DNA of 47,164 nucleotides. It comes from Deltaproteobacteria bacterium (GTDB lineage: Bacteria > Myxococcota_A > Polyangia > DRWM01 > JAAZOP01). The position numbers were made by a program, and so were the translations under genes. Position 1 is the stretch's first letter, and each line of letters opens with the position of its first letter. Positions 8,274 to 16,315 of the stretch are shown piece after piece. The stretch spans positions 1 through 47,164 of the forward strand of contig JACRCZ010000130.1 in assembly GCA_016218765.1 (NCBI GenBank). The letters are read 5' to 3'. Under the pieces are notes generated by a model. That model saw only the letters and a list, made by a program, of their open reading frames with translations, searched no databases and had not been told where the DNA came from.

Positions 8274-9338
8274 CTACCACGGACAGCCTTCGCCGCCGCC
8301 GATGCAGAAGGCGTCGCCCGTCACCGGGTGGACGCAGCACTCCATCCCGCCGCAGTCGGGGCACGGACAGGCGCCGCACGTGGCGCGGCGGTAGTTCTCG
8401 CAGCCGCCGTCGACGCACGACTGGTCGACATCGCAGACGTTCCCGCAGTCTCCGCAGTTGAGCGGGTCGGAGGCGAGGTCGACGCAGGCGCCGCCGCAGT
8501 CGTCCAGGGCGCCGGGGCAGGCGCCGGCGCAGCCCGTCGGCGTGCAGACCGACGGACCGCAGTCCGTGCCGCAGGCTCCGCAGTGCGCAGGGTCGGAAGC
8601 GAGGTCCACGCAGTTGCCGCTGCACTCGGTCAGCCCCGGACGGCAGACGCAGCCGCCGTCGCACCACTGGTCGGCGTTGCACGTGGTGCCGCAGGCGCCG
8701 CAGTTCGTGGGATCGATCGCCAGGTCGGTGCACGTGCCCCCGCAGAGCGTGCTGCCGCCGCTGCAGGAGCAGACGCCGCTCGTGCACGACTCGCCGGGAT
8801 CGCAGTTGTTGCCGCAACCCCCGCAGTGACGCGGGTCCGTCGACGGGTCGACGCACCCCGCCCCGCCGCAATCGATCAGGGGCGAGCCGCACTGGCAGAC
8901 GCCGCTGACGCAAGCCCCCGCGCCGCACTCGTTGCCGCAGCCCCCGCAGTTCAGCGGGTCCGCCGACAGGTCGACGCACGCGCCGCCGCACTCGACGGTC
9001 CCCGCCGCACAGACGCAGGCGCCGCTGAGACACGTACCCAGCCCGCAGAAGTCGCCGCACCGCCCGCAGTTGTCCGGGTCGCTCGAAAGATCCGCGCAGA
9101 ACGTCCCGCAGTTGACCATCCCGGTCGGGCACGCGCCGTCGACCGGCGGCACGACGTCGCCCGCATCGGCGCGGGCGTCCCCGTCCACCCGGGCGTCCCC
9201 TCCGCCGTCCACGCCGTCGGCGGCGGTGTCGGCGCCGTCCACGCCGTCCGGCGCCCCGCTGTAGCCGACCTCGCTGCCGCAACCCGCGAACGCGATCAGT
9301 GCCAGGAACGGAATCGCCAAGGTTTCTCTGCTTCTCAT
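8274..9338 (-). CDS. Cys-rich lipoprotein with Stig1-like repeats
   Basis: This 354-residue secreted lipoprotein has the signal MRSRETLAIPFLALIAFAGC with a lipobox FAGC, then an Asp/Ala/Gly-rich spacer (about residues 22-66). About seven repeats of about 35-40 residues follow, on the pattern DCGGxCVDLxSDPxNCGxCGxxC...C..G.CxC. The repeat resembles the Stig1-like Cys modules common in Myxococcota surface proteins; disulphide bonding is likely in the cell envelope. The C-terminal segment (CGACPCPDCGGMECC) breaks the repeat. The start was set at ATG 9338 because the upstream open frame is Arg/Pro-rich and lacks a signal peptide; an AAAGGGG lies about 11 nt before it. The molecular role is unknown, with adhesion or envelope structure as possibilities. 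Confidence 0.8.
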   Translation of the reverse strand: MRSRETLAIPFLALIAFAGCGSEVGYSGAPDGVDGADTAADGVDGGGDARVDGDARADAGDVVPPVDGACPTGMVNCGTFCADLSSDPDNCGRCGDFCGLGTCLSGACVCAAGTVECGGACVDLSADPLNCGGCGNECGAGACVSGVCQCGSPLIDCGGAGCVDPSTDPRHCGGCGNNCDPGESCTSGVCSCSGGSTLCGGTCTDLAIDPTNCGACGTTCNADQWCDGGCVCRPGLTECSGNCVDLASDPAHCGACGTDCGPSVCTPTGCAGACPGALDDCGGACVDLASDPLNCGDCGNVCDVDQSCVDGGCENYRRATCGACPCPDCGGMECCVHPVTGDAFCIGGGEGCPW

Positions 9339-9562
9339 GGGTGCGCCACCCCTTTCCCCATACTCTTGCCCCGACGGTCCCACTTCTGAGCCGCGAACGC
9401 CCCGCCGCCGGGCAGCTTGCCCCTTCCTGCGCCGTCTTGCCGCGTCGCGGAAGATGGAATACGTCTCCGTCCTGCGGGTGCGGCATGCGGACATCGACGG
9501 ACATCGATGCAGCACGGGAGCGAACGCCCGCTCGCGGCGACGCGCCGCCGCGCTTCCCGAGG

Positions 9563-10852
9563 ATGACGGGGTCCGGGCCTTCGGGTGGTCGGCGTCGCCT
9601 TGCCGGGCGGGCGTCGCGCCGGAACGCCGCGGCCCTGATGCTCGCATCGGTCTGGCTCGGAGATTGCGGCCGTCGCGGCTCGGCGAACGGGACGGGCGAC
9701 GCGCCCGACGGAGATTCGGCGGGCCCCCGAGCGGCGGACGGGTGGACGCGCGTCGGTCCGGGCCGTGGGCCGGGGAACGACGGTTCCGCCGGCAAGCCCG
9801 TCCGGATCGGAGGCGGCGCGGACCAGGGCGTGTGGCTGTGCGTGCAACGGCCGGGAGCCGACGCATCGAACGAGGACGCGACGCTCGACTTCGACGAGGA
9901 GGCGCGGTTGGGGATCGTCGTGCGTTCCGGGGGCAGCTGGTACACGGACCTGCCTGCGGCCGTCGTGGACGGCCGCGCGGTGAGCGGGCCCGTGCCGCTC
10001 GCCCGGCTTCCCGGACTGGTGCACATCGCCTGGCGCCTCGTGGAGAGCGCAGAGCCGAGCTGGCGCAACCGCGACCGCAACCCGGGCTGGTGGGCTGAGA
10101 TGCGCTACGACGAGCTCGAGCTGCCGTGGGACGGCTTCGGGGTCGTCGACGTCGATGTGCGTCCGGCGCGCCTGCGCGGCGTCTCCTGGAGGGGCAAGAG
10201 CGTCGGGACGATGCGGGTCAAGGCCAGCGTCGAGCTCGAATCCGTCGTCCTCTCGACCCCCGGCGCCGAGTCCGCCGGCAAGGGGGGAGTGCTGGACGGG
10301 GTGCGGCGCGTTACCAGGCTCGGCGGCAGCGGCAACGCCGTGGTGGATGCGGCGCTCGGCCTTGCCAACCTGCCCTACATCTGGGGCAGCGCTCCCGTCG
10401 GCGGCGAGGGCGACTGGTCGTCGCACCAGGCGGAGCTCTTCGTGGGAGCCGACTGCGCCGACCTCGTGGTGGCGGCGTGGCGCATCTCGGGACTCGAGAA
10501 CGAGAGCTACACCTCGGTGGCCAGACTGCTGGACCGCCACCAGGCATCGAGCATCCGGATTGCGGAGAAGCGGGCGGGCATCTACTTCGCAGCCGCCGGC
10601 GCTCCCATCCCCTTTGGTCCGGGAGGGGCGGACGCCGGCTCGATGATCGCCTGGCGGTTCGGCCCGAACCTCGGCAAGTCCCACGCCGCGGTGCTGGTCG
10701 AGGACCGCGGGCCCACGGGCGCGGCCAACGGTCTGCTCGACGAGTGGGACCTCGTCCTGCACACGTTGTGGGAGCCGCCGGTGCTGGAGCCGCTGTCGGA
10801 GGTGCTCGTGCTCGATCCCGTCGCGGTCGTCCCGCGCCCGGACGGAGGCTGA
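9563..10852 (+). CDS. NlpC/P60-like putative cell-wall amidase, exported
   Basis: The 429-residue product has an Arg-rich N terminus followed by a hydrophobic stretch (AAALMLASVWLGDC), which could be a lipoprotein signal with an atypical Asp before the Cys. The C-terminal part carries the NlpC/P60 pattern: PYIWGSAP, GADCADLVVAAWR with the candidate nucleophile Cys298, KSHAAVLVED with candidate His374, and a later LHTLW. Members cleave peptide stems of peptidoglycan. The middle part (about residues 60-250) is unrecognised. The start codon is uncertain: ATG 9563 directly abuts a GAGG, and upstream in-frame starts exist. The gene ends 1 nt before an L,D-transpeptidase gene, so the two probably form a cell-wall remodelling pair. 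Confidence 0.65.
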   Translation: MTGSGPSGGRRRLAGRASRRNAAALMLASVWLGDCGRRGSANGTGDAPDGDSAGPRAADGWTRVGPGRGPGNDGSAGKPVRIGGGADQGVWLCVQRPGADASNEDATLDFDEEARLGIVVRSGGSWYTDLPAAVVDGRAVSGPVPLARLPGLVHIAWRLVESAEPSWRNRDRNPGWWAEMRYDELELPWDGFGVVDVDVRPARLRGVSWRGKSVGTMRVKASVELESVVLSTPGAESAGKGGVLDGVRRVTRLGGSGNAVVDAALGLANLPYIWGSAPVGGEGDWSSHQAELFVGADCADLVVAAWRISGLENESYTSVARLLDRHQASSIRIAEKRAGIYFAAAGAPIPFGPGGADAGSMIAWRFGPNLGKSHAAVLVEDRGPTGAANGLLDEWDLVLHTLWEPPVLEPLSEVLVLDPVAVVPRPDGG

Positions 10853-10853
10853 G

Positions 10854-11480
10854 ATGAGGCTGCCGATCGCCTGGGCGGCGGCGTTGCTGATCGGCTCGGT
10901 CGCCGGGCAGGGATGCCGGGGCGGGAAGCGCGACGGCGCGGACGGCTCCCCGCCCCGGAGCGAGCGCCGACCGGTGGAGCCGGACGCTGCGGCCCGCGCC
11001 GCGGCGGTCCCGAGGAGGCAGGCCCCGGTCAAGCACATCGAAATCGACCTCTCGAGGCAGCGGCTGATGGCCTACGAGGACGGACGGCTCCTGCGCGAGA
11101 TCCCGGTCTCGACCGGGAAGCGGGGCAAGACCCCGACGGGCGAGTTTCACATCTGGCGCAAGCACCGCCTCAAGGACATGAAGGTCGGCCTGCCCGCGCG
11201 GGGCGACTACTACCTGCTGGAGGACGTTCCGTGGGTCATGTACTTCTTCAACGAGGAGCATCCGAAGGAGCGGGGCCTGGCCATCCACGGGGCCTGGTGG
11301 CACGCCGACTTCGGCAAACCCGTCTCGCACGGTTGCGTGAACCTGCCGCTCGACGAGGCACGCATGCTGTTCTTCTGGACCGACCCGTCCGTGGGCCCGT
11401 TCGAGGAGGCGACCGCGACCCGTTCGCATCCCGGGACCCGCGTCGTGGTCTTCGACTCCGCCGCCCCGGACGGCTCCTGA
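10854..11480 (+). CDS. L,D-transpeptidase (YkuD domain) lipoprotein
   Basis: This 208-residue protein has a signal peptide MRLPIAWAAALLIGSVAGQGC with a lipoprotein-type Cys, a disordered spacer to about residue 60, then a YkuD domain. The domain opens with HIEIDLSRQRLMAYEDGRL and VSTGKRGKTPTGEFHI, and ends in the catalytic signature IHGAWWHADFGKPVSHGC followed by VNL. The nucleophile is Cys161. YkuD enzymes form 3-3 crosslinks in peptidoglycan or attach lipoproteins to it. A GGAGG lies just upstream, at the end of the preceding NlpC/P60-like gene, whose stop is 1 nt away, so the two genes are probably co-translated. Confidence 0.9.
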   Translation: MRLPIAWAAALLIGSVAGQGCRGGKRDGADGSPPRSERRPVEPDAAARAAAVPRRQAPVKHIEIDLSRQRLMAYEDGRLLREIPVSTGKRGKTPTGEFHIWRKHRLKDMKVGLPARGDYYLLEDVPWVMYFFNEEHPKERGLAIHGAWWHADFGKPVSHGCVNLPLDEARMLFFWTDPSVGPFEEATATRSHPGTRVVVFDSAAPDGS

Positions 11481-11503
11481 TGCGGCCGGCCGGAAGTCCG
11501 GTA

Positions 11504-13051
11504 CTACTTCCCCGCCGCGTCCGACCCGGTCAGCATGCGGAGCAGGCGGCGGCGCAGGCGGGCGCCCCAACGGCCCGCCAGCACCTCGGGACCCCGGTCG
11601 CGCGCCGCCTCGGCCAAGGACTCGACCGTGATCGCACCCCCGGAGGACTCCAGCAGCCCCTCCACGTGCCGGCGCAGCGCCCGTTCGAGGCGCGCGGCGA
11701 GGAGCCCGGCGGCCAGGATGCCGACGGCGATGCCGAGCAGCGCTCCGGCAAGGACGCGGGGAATGGAGAGGACGGCGAGCGAGCCGACCGCCGCCGCGCC
11801 GGCGCCCGCGGCGAGCACGATCAACAGCGGAATCCCACGCGCCAGCATCTTCTCCCGCCGGACCCACGGCCAGAGGCCGGCGACGGCAAGCGCCGAGCGG
11901 TTGGCCATTTCGTCCGGCGGCGGCGACCCGGCCGCCGGCCGCGCGTCACCCCCGGCCACCGCTGCCGATCGCAGGCCCGCCGCCTGCGCGTCCGCGCCGC
12001 CCGCTTCGGGCGCAGTCCCGCCGGTCGCGGGCGGACAGGCCGGGTCGTCCGCCGTCGAGGGCGCCACCATCGGGACCGTCGCGATGCGACGCTGTTCCGC
12101 CGACCGCGCCGACGCCGGCGGCTCGTCCTCGACCGGCGGCTCGGGCGGGGCATGGCCCTGCTTCAGCCGATAGGCCAGGCGGCTGCGCAGCGTCTGCCGC
12201 GGGCACTCCTCCAGGTAGCGCGAGATCGCCGCCTGCTGCAGCCGCGTGTCCGTGTCCCGCGGAGATGCCGCCTCCAGCCGCCGCAGGAACCGCTCGTGCC
12301 GCTCGCGATCCTCGGGCCCGAACCGGATCGAGCGGTTGAAGACGACGGCGCCGCTCGACTTCGCCAGGATGACGTACGTCCGATCCTGCTGCAGGAAGAA
12401 GCGCAGCATCAGCTCCGAGTGGAAGCCCGTGCCCTCGGGCCACGGGAACTCGAAGCCGTCGATGAGACGGACTGCCTCCGGCTCGGGGCCGCCGAGACCC
12501 AGGTGGATCGCGAGGAAGACGCCGGCGGTGCGCGTCAACAGGGTGAGGTCGAGGGCGGCGGGCATCGCGGCGAGCGACGGATCGGCGGCGAGGTCGGCCG
12601 GGACGGTGCCCAGCAGGCAGACGATGCGGTCGGCCCCCTCCCGCAGGGAGGTGAGCTTGAGCAGGCCCGAGGAGTGGATCCAGCGCCGGGCCAGCGGCGC
12701 GACGCGGGTGGCCCGCGCCGACCAGGGCGGGGACAGGAAGGCGTGGCGCCACGCGGTCGGATGATCCAGCTCCGCCACCGCCTCGAAGTACGCCGGGTCC
12801 CGCGCGAGGATCGCGCCGAGCTGCTCCCGGGCGTCGGCCAGCTTCCCCGACAGCGAGATCGCCGCGGCGTAGACGCAGCGCAGCCGCAGGTCCTCCGGGT
12901 TCCGCTCCACCGCCGTCGCCAGGATCTCCGCCGCGCGCCGGCCCACCGCGGGCGGCGCGTCGATACCCATGTTGCCGTAGTCGACGCCCTCGTCGATGAC
13001 GCGGACCGCCGCCTCGATCGCCTCCTCGGCCGAGAAGATGGGATCGCTCAC
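11504..13051 (-). CDS. TPR-like protein with C-terminal transmembrane hairpin, coupled to the type III ATPase
   Basis: The 515-residue product was not assigned to a family. Residues about 30-95 look like tetratricopeptide helices (AAEILATAVERNPEDLRLRC, then LADAREQLGAILARDP). The middle (about 100-290) is a mixed alpha/beta region with many Trp, Phe and Arg. Residues about 300-390 are a low-complexity Ala/Pro/Glu linker. Near residues 415-455 two hydrophobic helices occur (IPLLIVLAAGAGAAAVGSLA and VLAGALLGIAVGILAAGLLA), followed by a basic cytoplasmic tail. The GTG start overlaps the ATPase stop as GTGA, so translation is probably coupled. A membrane-anchored adaptor for that ATPase is a reasonable guess but only that. 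Confidence 0.7.
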   Translation of the reverse strand: MSDPIFSAEEAIEAAVRVIDEGVDYGNMGIDAPPAVGRRAAEILATAVERNPEDLRLRCVYAAAISLSGKLADAREQLGAILARDPAYFEAVAELDHPTAWRHAFLSPPWSARATRVAPLARRWIHSSGLLKLTSLREGADRIVCLLGTVPADLAADPSLAAMPAALDLTLLTRTAGVFLAIHLGLGGPEPEAVRLIDGFEFPWPEGTGFHSELMLRFFLQQDRTYVILAKSSGAVVFNRSIRFGPEDRERHERFLRRLEAASPRDTDTRLQQAAISRYLEECPRQTLRSRLAYRLKQGHAPPEPPVEDEPPASARSAEQRRIATVPMVAPSTADDPACPPATGGTAPEAGGADAQAAGLRSAAVAGGDARPAAGSPPPDEMANRSALAVAGLWPWVRREKMLARGIPLLIVLAAGAGAAAVGSLAVLSIPRVLAGALLGIAVGILAAGLLAARLERALRRHVEGLLESSGGAITVESLAEAARDRGPEVLAGRWGARLRRRLLRMLTGSDAAGK

Positions 13052-14409
13052 GTCAGACCCCCGGCCAGGGCCATCAGGTCCGCGACCGTCCGGTGCGCCT
13101 CCGCCCGCTCGTCCGGCGGCTGGCCCAGGAACGCCTCGATGCGCGGCAGCGCGGCCAGCACCCGGTCCAGCGCCGGCTCGGCCCCGGGACGGTGCGCTCC
13201 GAGCTGGATCAGCTCGCGCTTCGCCTCGTAGCGCTCGATCGCCGCCCGCAGCAGCCCGGCGGCACGCCGGTGCTCGGCGCTCGCGACGGCCGGCATGACG
13301 CGGGACAGCGAGCGGAGGGGATCGATCGCCGGCCAGCGCCCGCGGGCGGCGAGGCCGCGGTCCAGGACGATGTGGCCGTCCAGGATCCCGCGCACCTCGT
13401 CCGCGATCGGCTCGTCCATGTCGTCGCCCTCGACCAGCACGGTGTAGACCCCGGTCACCGCGCCCCGCGCCGTGCGGCCGGCGCGCTCCAGCAGCCCCGG
13501 CAGGTCGGCCAGCACGCTGGGCGGATAGCCGCGCCGCGCGGGAAGCTCGCCCGAGGCCAGGGCGACCTCGCGCAACGCCCGGGCATAACGGGTCACCGAA
13601 TCGACGAGCAGCAGCACGGAGCGTCCCTCGTCGCGGAAGTACTCGGCCACGGCAGTGGCCGCGCGCGCCGCGCGGATCCGCCGCAGCGCCGGCTCGTCGC
13701 TCGTCGCCACCACGACGACGGAGCGCGCCCGGCCCTCCGGGCCCAGGCACGTCTCCAGGAAGTCGTTCACCTCCCTCCCGCGCTCGCCCACCAGTCCCAC
13801 GACGATCGCGTCGGCGCCGGCGAAGCGGGCGATCTGGCCCAGGAGCGTGCTCTTCCCCACGCCGCTGCCGGCGAACAGGCCCAGGCGCTGGCCGACGCCG
13901 AAGGTGGCGAGCGCGTCGAGGGCGCGGACGCCGGTGGGGAGGGCGGCGTCGATCCGGGGACGGTCGAGCGCGGGGGGCGGGGCGGCGCGCAGCGGCCGCA
14001 GGGCGCCGCGGACCGGCGGGCCGCCGTCGAGCGGCCGGCCGAAGGGGTCGAGGACGCGACCGAGCAGCCCGGGGGAACAGGGGATGCCGGCCGCCGCCGG
14101 CGCCGGCTCCACCGCATCCCCGGGACCGAGGTCCTCGACGGTGCCGTAGGGCAGGCAGACGACGCGGTCCTCGCGGAAGGAAACGACCTCCGCCAGGAGG
14201 TCCTCGTGCGCGCGGCGCCGGACGGCAAGGAGGTCGCCGACGCGGGCGCCGGGCAGGGAGACCTCGAGCGCCAGGCCGGTGACGGCGCGCAGAGTTCCGC
14301 GAACCGGGTCGGCCTCCGCCTGGGCCACGCGGCGCAGGAGCTCCGCCAGGGCCGGCGCCGGCGCCGTCCCGCCTCCCTCCCGCCGACTGCTCGTGCCGCC
14401 CGCCTCCAA
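13048..14409 (-). CDS. type III secretion/flagellar ATPase, FliI/SctN family
   Basis: This 453-residue ATPase has the FliI/SctN layout: an N-terminal beta-barrel (about 20-90), the linker GLLGRVLDPFGRPLDGG, then the RecA-like core. The Walker A is FAGSGVGKST with Lys186, followed by VVGLVGERGREVNDF, the Walker B region VLLLVDSVTRYARALRE and the family motif RRGYPPSVLADLPGLLERAG. Family members energise unfolding and export at type III secretion or flagellar machines. The start was placed at TTG 14409, 9 nt after GGGGAG; no ATG is available between the dnaJ stop and the conserved core. It lies in an operon with dnaJ and a TPR membrane protein, not among other export-apparatus genes. FliI and SctN cannot be separated by eye. 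Confidence 0.85.
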   Translation of the reverse strand: MEAGGTSSRREGGGTAPAPALAELLRRVAQAEADPVRGTLRAVTGLALEVSLPGARVGDLLAVRRRAHEDLLAEVVSFREDRVVCLPYGTVEDLGPGDAVEPAPAAAGIPCSPGLLGRVLDPFGRPLDGGPPVRGALRPLRAAPPPALDRPRIDAALPTGVRALDALATFGVGQRLGLFAGSGVGKSTLLGQIARFAGADAIVVGLVGERGREVNDFLETCLGPEGRARSVVVVATSDEPALRRIRAARAATAVAEYFRDEGRSVLLLVDSVTRYARALREVALASGELPARRGYPPSVLADLPGLLERAGRTARGAVTGVYTVLVEGDDMDEPIADEVRGILDGHIVLDRGLAARGRWPAIDPLRSLSRVMPAVASAEHRRAAGLLRAAIERYEAKRELIQLGAHRPGAEPALDRVLAALPRIEAFLGQPPDERAEAHRTVADLMALAGGLT

Positions 14410-14441
14410 CTCCGCCTGCTCCCCGTCGTGCGCCGGGCCGC

Positions 14442-15569
14442 TCAGCCCCGCAGCTTGTCGCGCAGCTTGTCCAGGAAGGACCTGCGCTTCGGATGCGCGG
14501 TCCTCGCCCCGCCGTCCCCGCCTCCGTTGCCGAAGCTCGCCGCCAGCTCCTCGATCAGCTCGCGCTGCCGCGCCGACAGCTCCGTCGGCACCTCGAGATC
14601 GACGTGCACGTACTCGTCGCCCTGGCCGTAGTCCCGGTGCGCCAGCCCCTTGCCGCGGACGCGGTACGTCTGGCCGGGCTGCGTGCCCGGCTTGAGCTTG
14701 AGATCGACGTCGCCCCAGAGGGTCGGCACCTGCACCGAGCCGCCCAGCGCGGCCTGCGGGAACGTCACGGGGAACACGATGTGCACGTCGTCGCCGTCGC
14801 GCTTGAACACGGCGTGCTCGCGCACCACGATGCGCAGCACCAGGTCGCCGGGTGGAATCCCGTGGGCGCCGGCGTCGCCGCCGCCCTGCATCACCACCGC
14901 CTGCCCCGATTCGATCCCGGCCGGGATGGCGACCGGGACCTTGACTTCCTTGCGCACGGTCCCCGTCCCCTCGCAGTCGGCGCACGGCCGGGTCACGACC
15001 CGGCCCGAGCCGTCGCAGGCGTTGCACGGGCGCGCGAGGACGAAGAAGCCCTGCTGGATGCGGCGCTGGCCGGAGCCGCCGCAGGTCGAGCAGGTCTGGC
15101 TCCTGGCGCCCTCCGCGGCGCCGCTGCCGCGGCAGGTCCCGCACGGGACGCGCCGCGTGACCGCCAGCTCGCGGTCGACGCCGCGCGCGGCCTCCTCCAG
15201 GTCGAGCACGATGTCCACGCGCAGGTCGCGGCCGCGCCGCTGCCGCCGCTCGCGGCCCATGCCCAGGACGTCGCCGAAGATCGATTCGAAGAAGTCGGCC
15301 ACGTTCTGGACATCGACGTCCTGGAACGGCGAGCCGCCGGCGCCGCCCGCGGCGGCGTGCCCGAACCGGTCGTAGCGCGCCCGCTTGTCCGCGTCGCCCA
15401 GCACCTGGTACGCCTCGGCCAGCTCCTTGAACTGCTCCTCGGCCCGGGGATCCCCGGGATTCTTGTCCGGATGGTACTGGATGGCCAGCTTCCGGTAGCT
15501 GCGCTTGATCTCCTCGGGACTCGCGTCCCGATCGACCCCCAGCACTTCGTAGTAGTCCCGGCGGGGCAT
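14442..15569 (-). CDS. dnaJ: chaperone DnaJ
   Basis: DnaJ stimulates the ATPase of Hsp70 (DnaK) and holds unfolded proteins in the cytoplasm. The 375-residue product has all canonical parts: a J domain beginning RRDYYEVLGVDRDASPEEI with the essential YHPDKNPGD loop, a Gly-rich and Phe-rich stretch (GGAGGSPFQDV), four zinc-finger repeats CGTCRGSG, CSTCGGSG, CNACDGSG and CADCEGTG, and the C-terminal substrate-binding domains. ATG 15569 was preferred over ATG 15584 because it gives the conserved MPRRDYYEVLG start and lies 10 nt after a -10-like TATGCT without a Shine-Dalgarno. The type III ATPase gene starts 32 nt downstream on the same strand. Confidence 0.93.
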   Translation of the reverse strand: MPRRDYYEVLGVDRDASPEEIKRSYRKLAIQYHPDKNPGDPRAEEQFKELAEAYQVLGDADKRARYDRFGHAAAGGAGGSPFQDVDVQNVADFFESIFGDVLGMGRERRQRRGRDLRVDIVLDLEEAARGVDRELAVTRRVPCGTCRGSGAAEGARSQTCSTCGGSGQRRIQQGFFVLARPCNACDGSGRVVTRPCADCEGTGTVRKEVKVPVAIPAGIESGQAVVMQGGGDAGAHGIPPGDLVLRIVVREHAVFKRDGDDVHIVFPVTFPQAALGGSVQVPTLWGDVDLKLKPGTQPGQTYRVRGKGLAHRDYGQGDEYVHVDLEVPTELSARQRELIEELAASFGNGGGDGGARTAHPKRRSFLDKLRDKLRG

Positions 15570-15579
15570 GTCGGGCGGC

Positions 15580-15609
15580 AGCATAGAACGAGCGGCCGGG
15601 CGGTGGGAA
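15580..15609 (-). promoter_or_regulatory. candidate promoter of the dnaJ operon
   Basis: On the reverse strand TTCCCA (15609-15604) and TATGCT (15585-15580) are 18 bp apart. Only 10 nt separate the -10 from the dnaJ ATG at 15569, implying a leaderless or near-leaderless transcript. No CIRCE-like inverted repeat was seen. Confidence 0.35.
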
Positions 15610-15631
15610 GGGCGCTCGGGGCGCCGGCCAT

Positions 15632-15660
15632 TTGCGCGAGCCGGGGGAACCGGGTATAGA
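15632..15660 (+). promoter_or_regulatory. sigma-70-like promoter upstream of the 15740 lipoprotein gene
   Basis: TTGCGC (15632-15637) and TATAGA (15655-15660) are separated by exactly 17 bp, one of the best matches to a housekeeping promoter in the window. The gene start is 80 nt downstream with GGAGGAGG before it, so a normal 5' leader is expected. It is divergent from the dnaJ promoter. Confidence 0.5.
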
Positions 15661-15739
15661 TCCGCCCGGACGTGATACCGGGACGCGAGAGCGTCGCGTG
15701 CGCGGCGCGCGGGTCGCCGGCGTCGCGGAGGAGGTCGGC

Positions 15740-16315
15740 ATGGTGCGCAAGGTCACGTCCCTCGTCCTGCTCGGCGCGGGCCTCGCCGGCGTGCTCTCCT
15801 GCGGGGCGGAAGAGACGATCCGGGTCGATCTCCTGCCCCCCGGCAACGCCCGCGGCTCGGCCGCCACCGGGATGTACGCCTGGTCGGAGGAGATCGCCTC
15901 GACCGACTGCCCCGCGACCGTGACCGTCGGCACCGCCACCGTCGGCCTTCCGCGCAACGAACAGGAGTTCTCCGCGTGCGGCGACGTCGTGCACGACGAG
16001 GGCTACTACGCGATCGACCTGTTCGTCTTCGCCGGGCCCGCGGGCGTGGCGCGGCCGGAGTTCGTCGCCGACGGCGGCCTGTGGCAGGAAGGCCAGTTCC
16101 GCATCGGCGGCATCTTCTCCTTCGGCACCGGCGTCACCGCCCGCGCGCTGCTCGACGGCCGCTACCTCCCGCCCTCCGGGACCGAGGTCGTCCGTTCCTT
16201 CGAGGGCGACGGCCTGATCCAGGTCTTCCAGACGGGGACCGGCGGCGAGACGTACCTCTGCGAGATCCGGACCCGCTTCAACGCGCACCGGGAGCCGGGC
16301 TGCGGCGCCGACTGA
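15740..16315 (+). CDS. putative lipoprotein of unknown function
   Basis: This 191-residue protein starts MVRKVTSLVLLGAGLAGVLSC, a lipoprotein signal with lipobox VLSC, so it is expected to be lipidated in the periplasm or outer membrane. The mature part contains few recognisable motifs: TDCPATVTVGTATVGLP, a GYYAIDLFVFAGP strand, and a C-terminal YLCEIRTRFN. It looks all-beta. The ribosome binding site GGAGGAGG ends 5 nt before the ATG. The last 38 bp overlap the end of the convergent membrane-protein gene. No family was recognised. Confidence 0.8.
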   Translation: MVRKVTSLVLLGAGLAGVLSCGAEETIRVDLLPPGNARGSAATGMYAWSEEIASTDCPATVTVGTATVGLPRNEQEFSACGDVVHDEGYYAIDLFVFAGPAGVARPEFVADGGLWQEGQFRIGGIFSFGTGVTARALLDGRYLPPSGTEVVRSFEGDGLIQVFQTGTGGETYLCEIRTRFNAHREPGCGAD

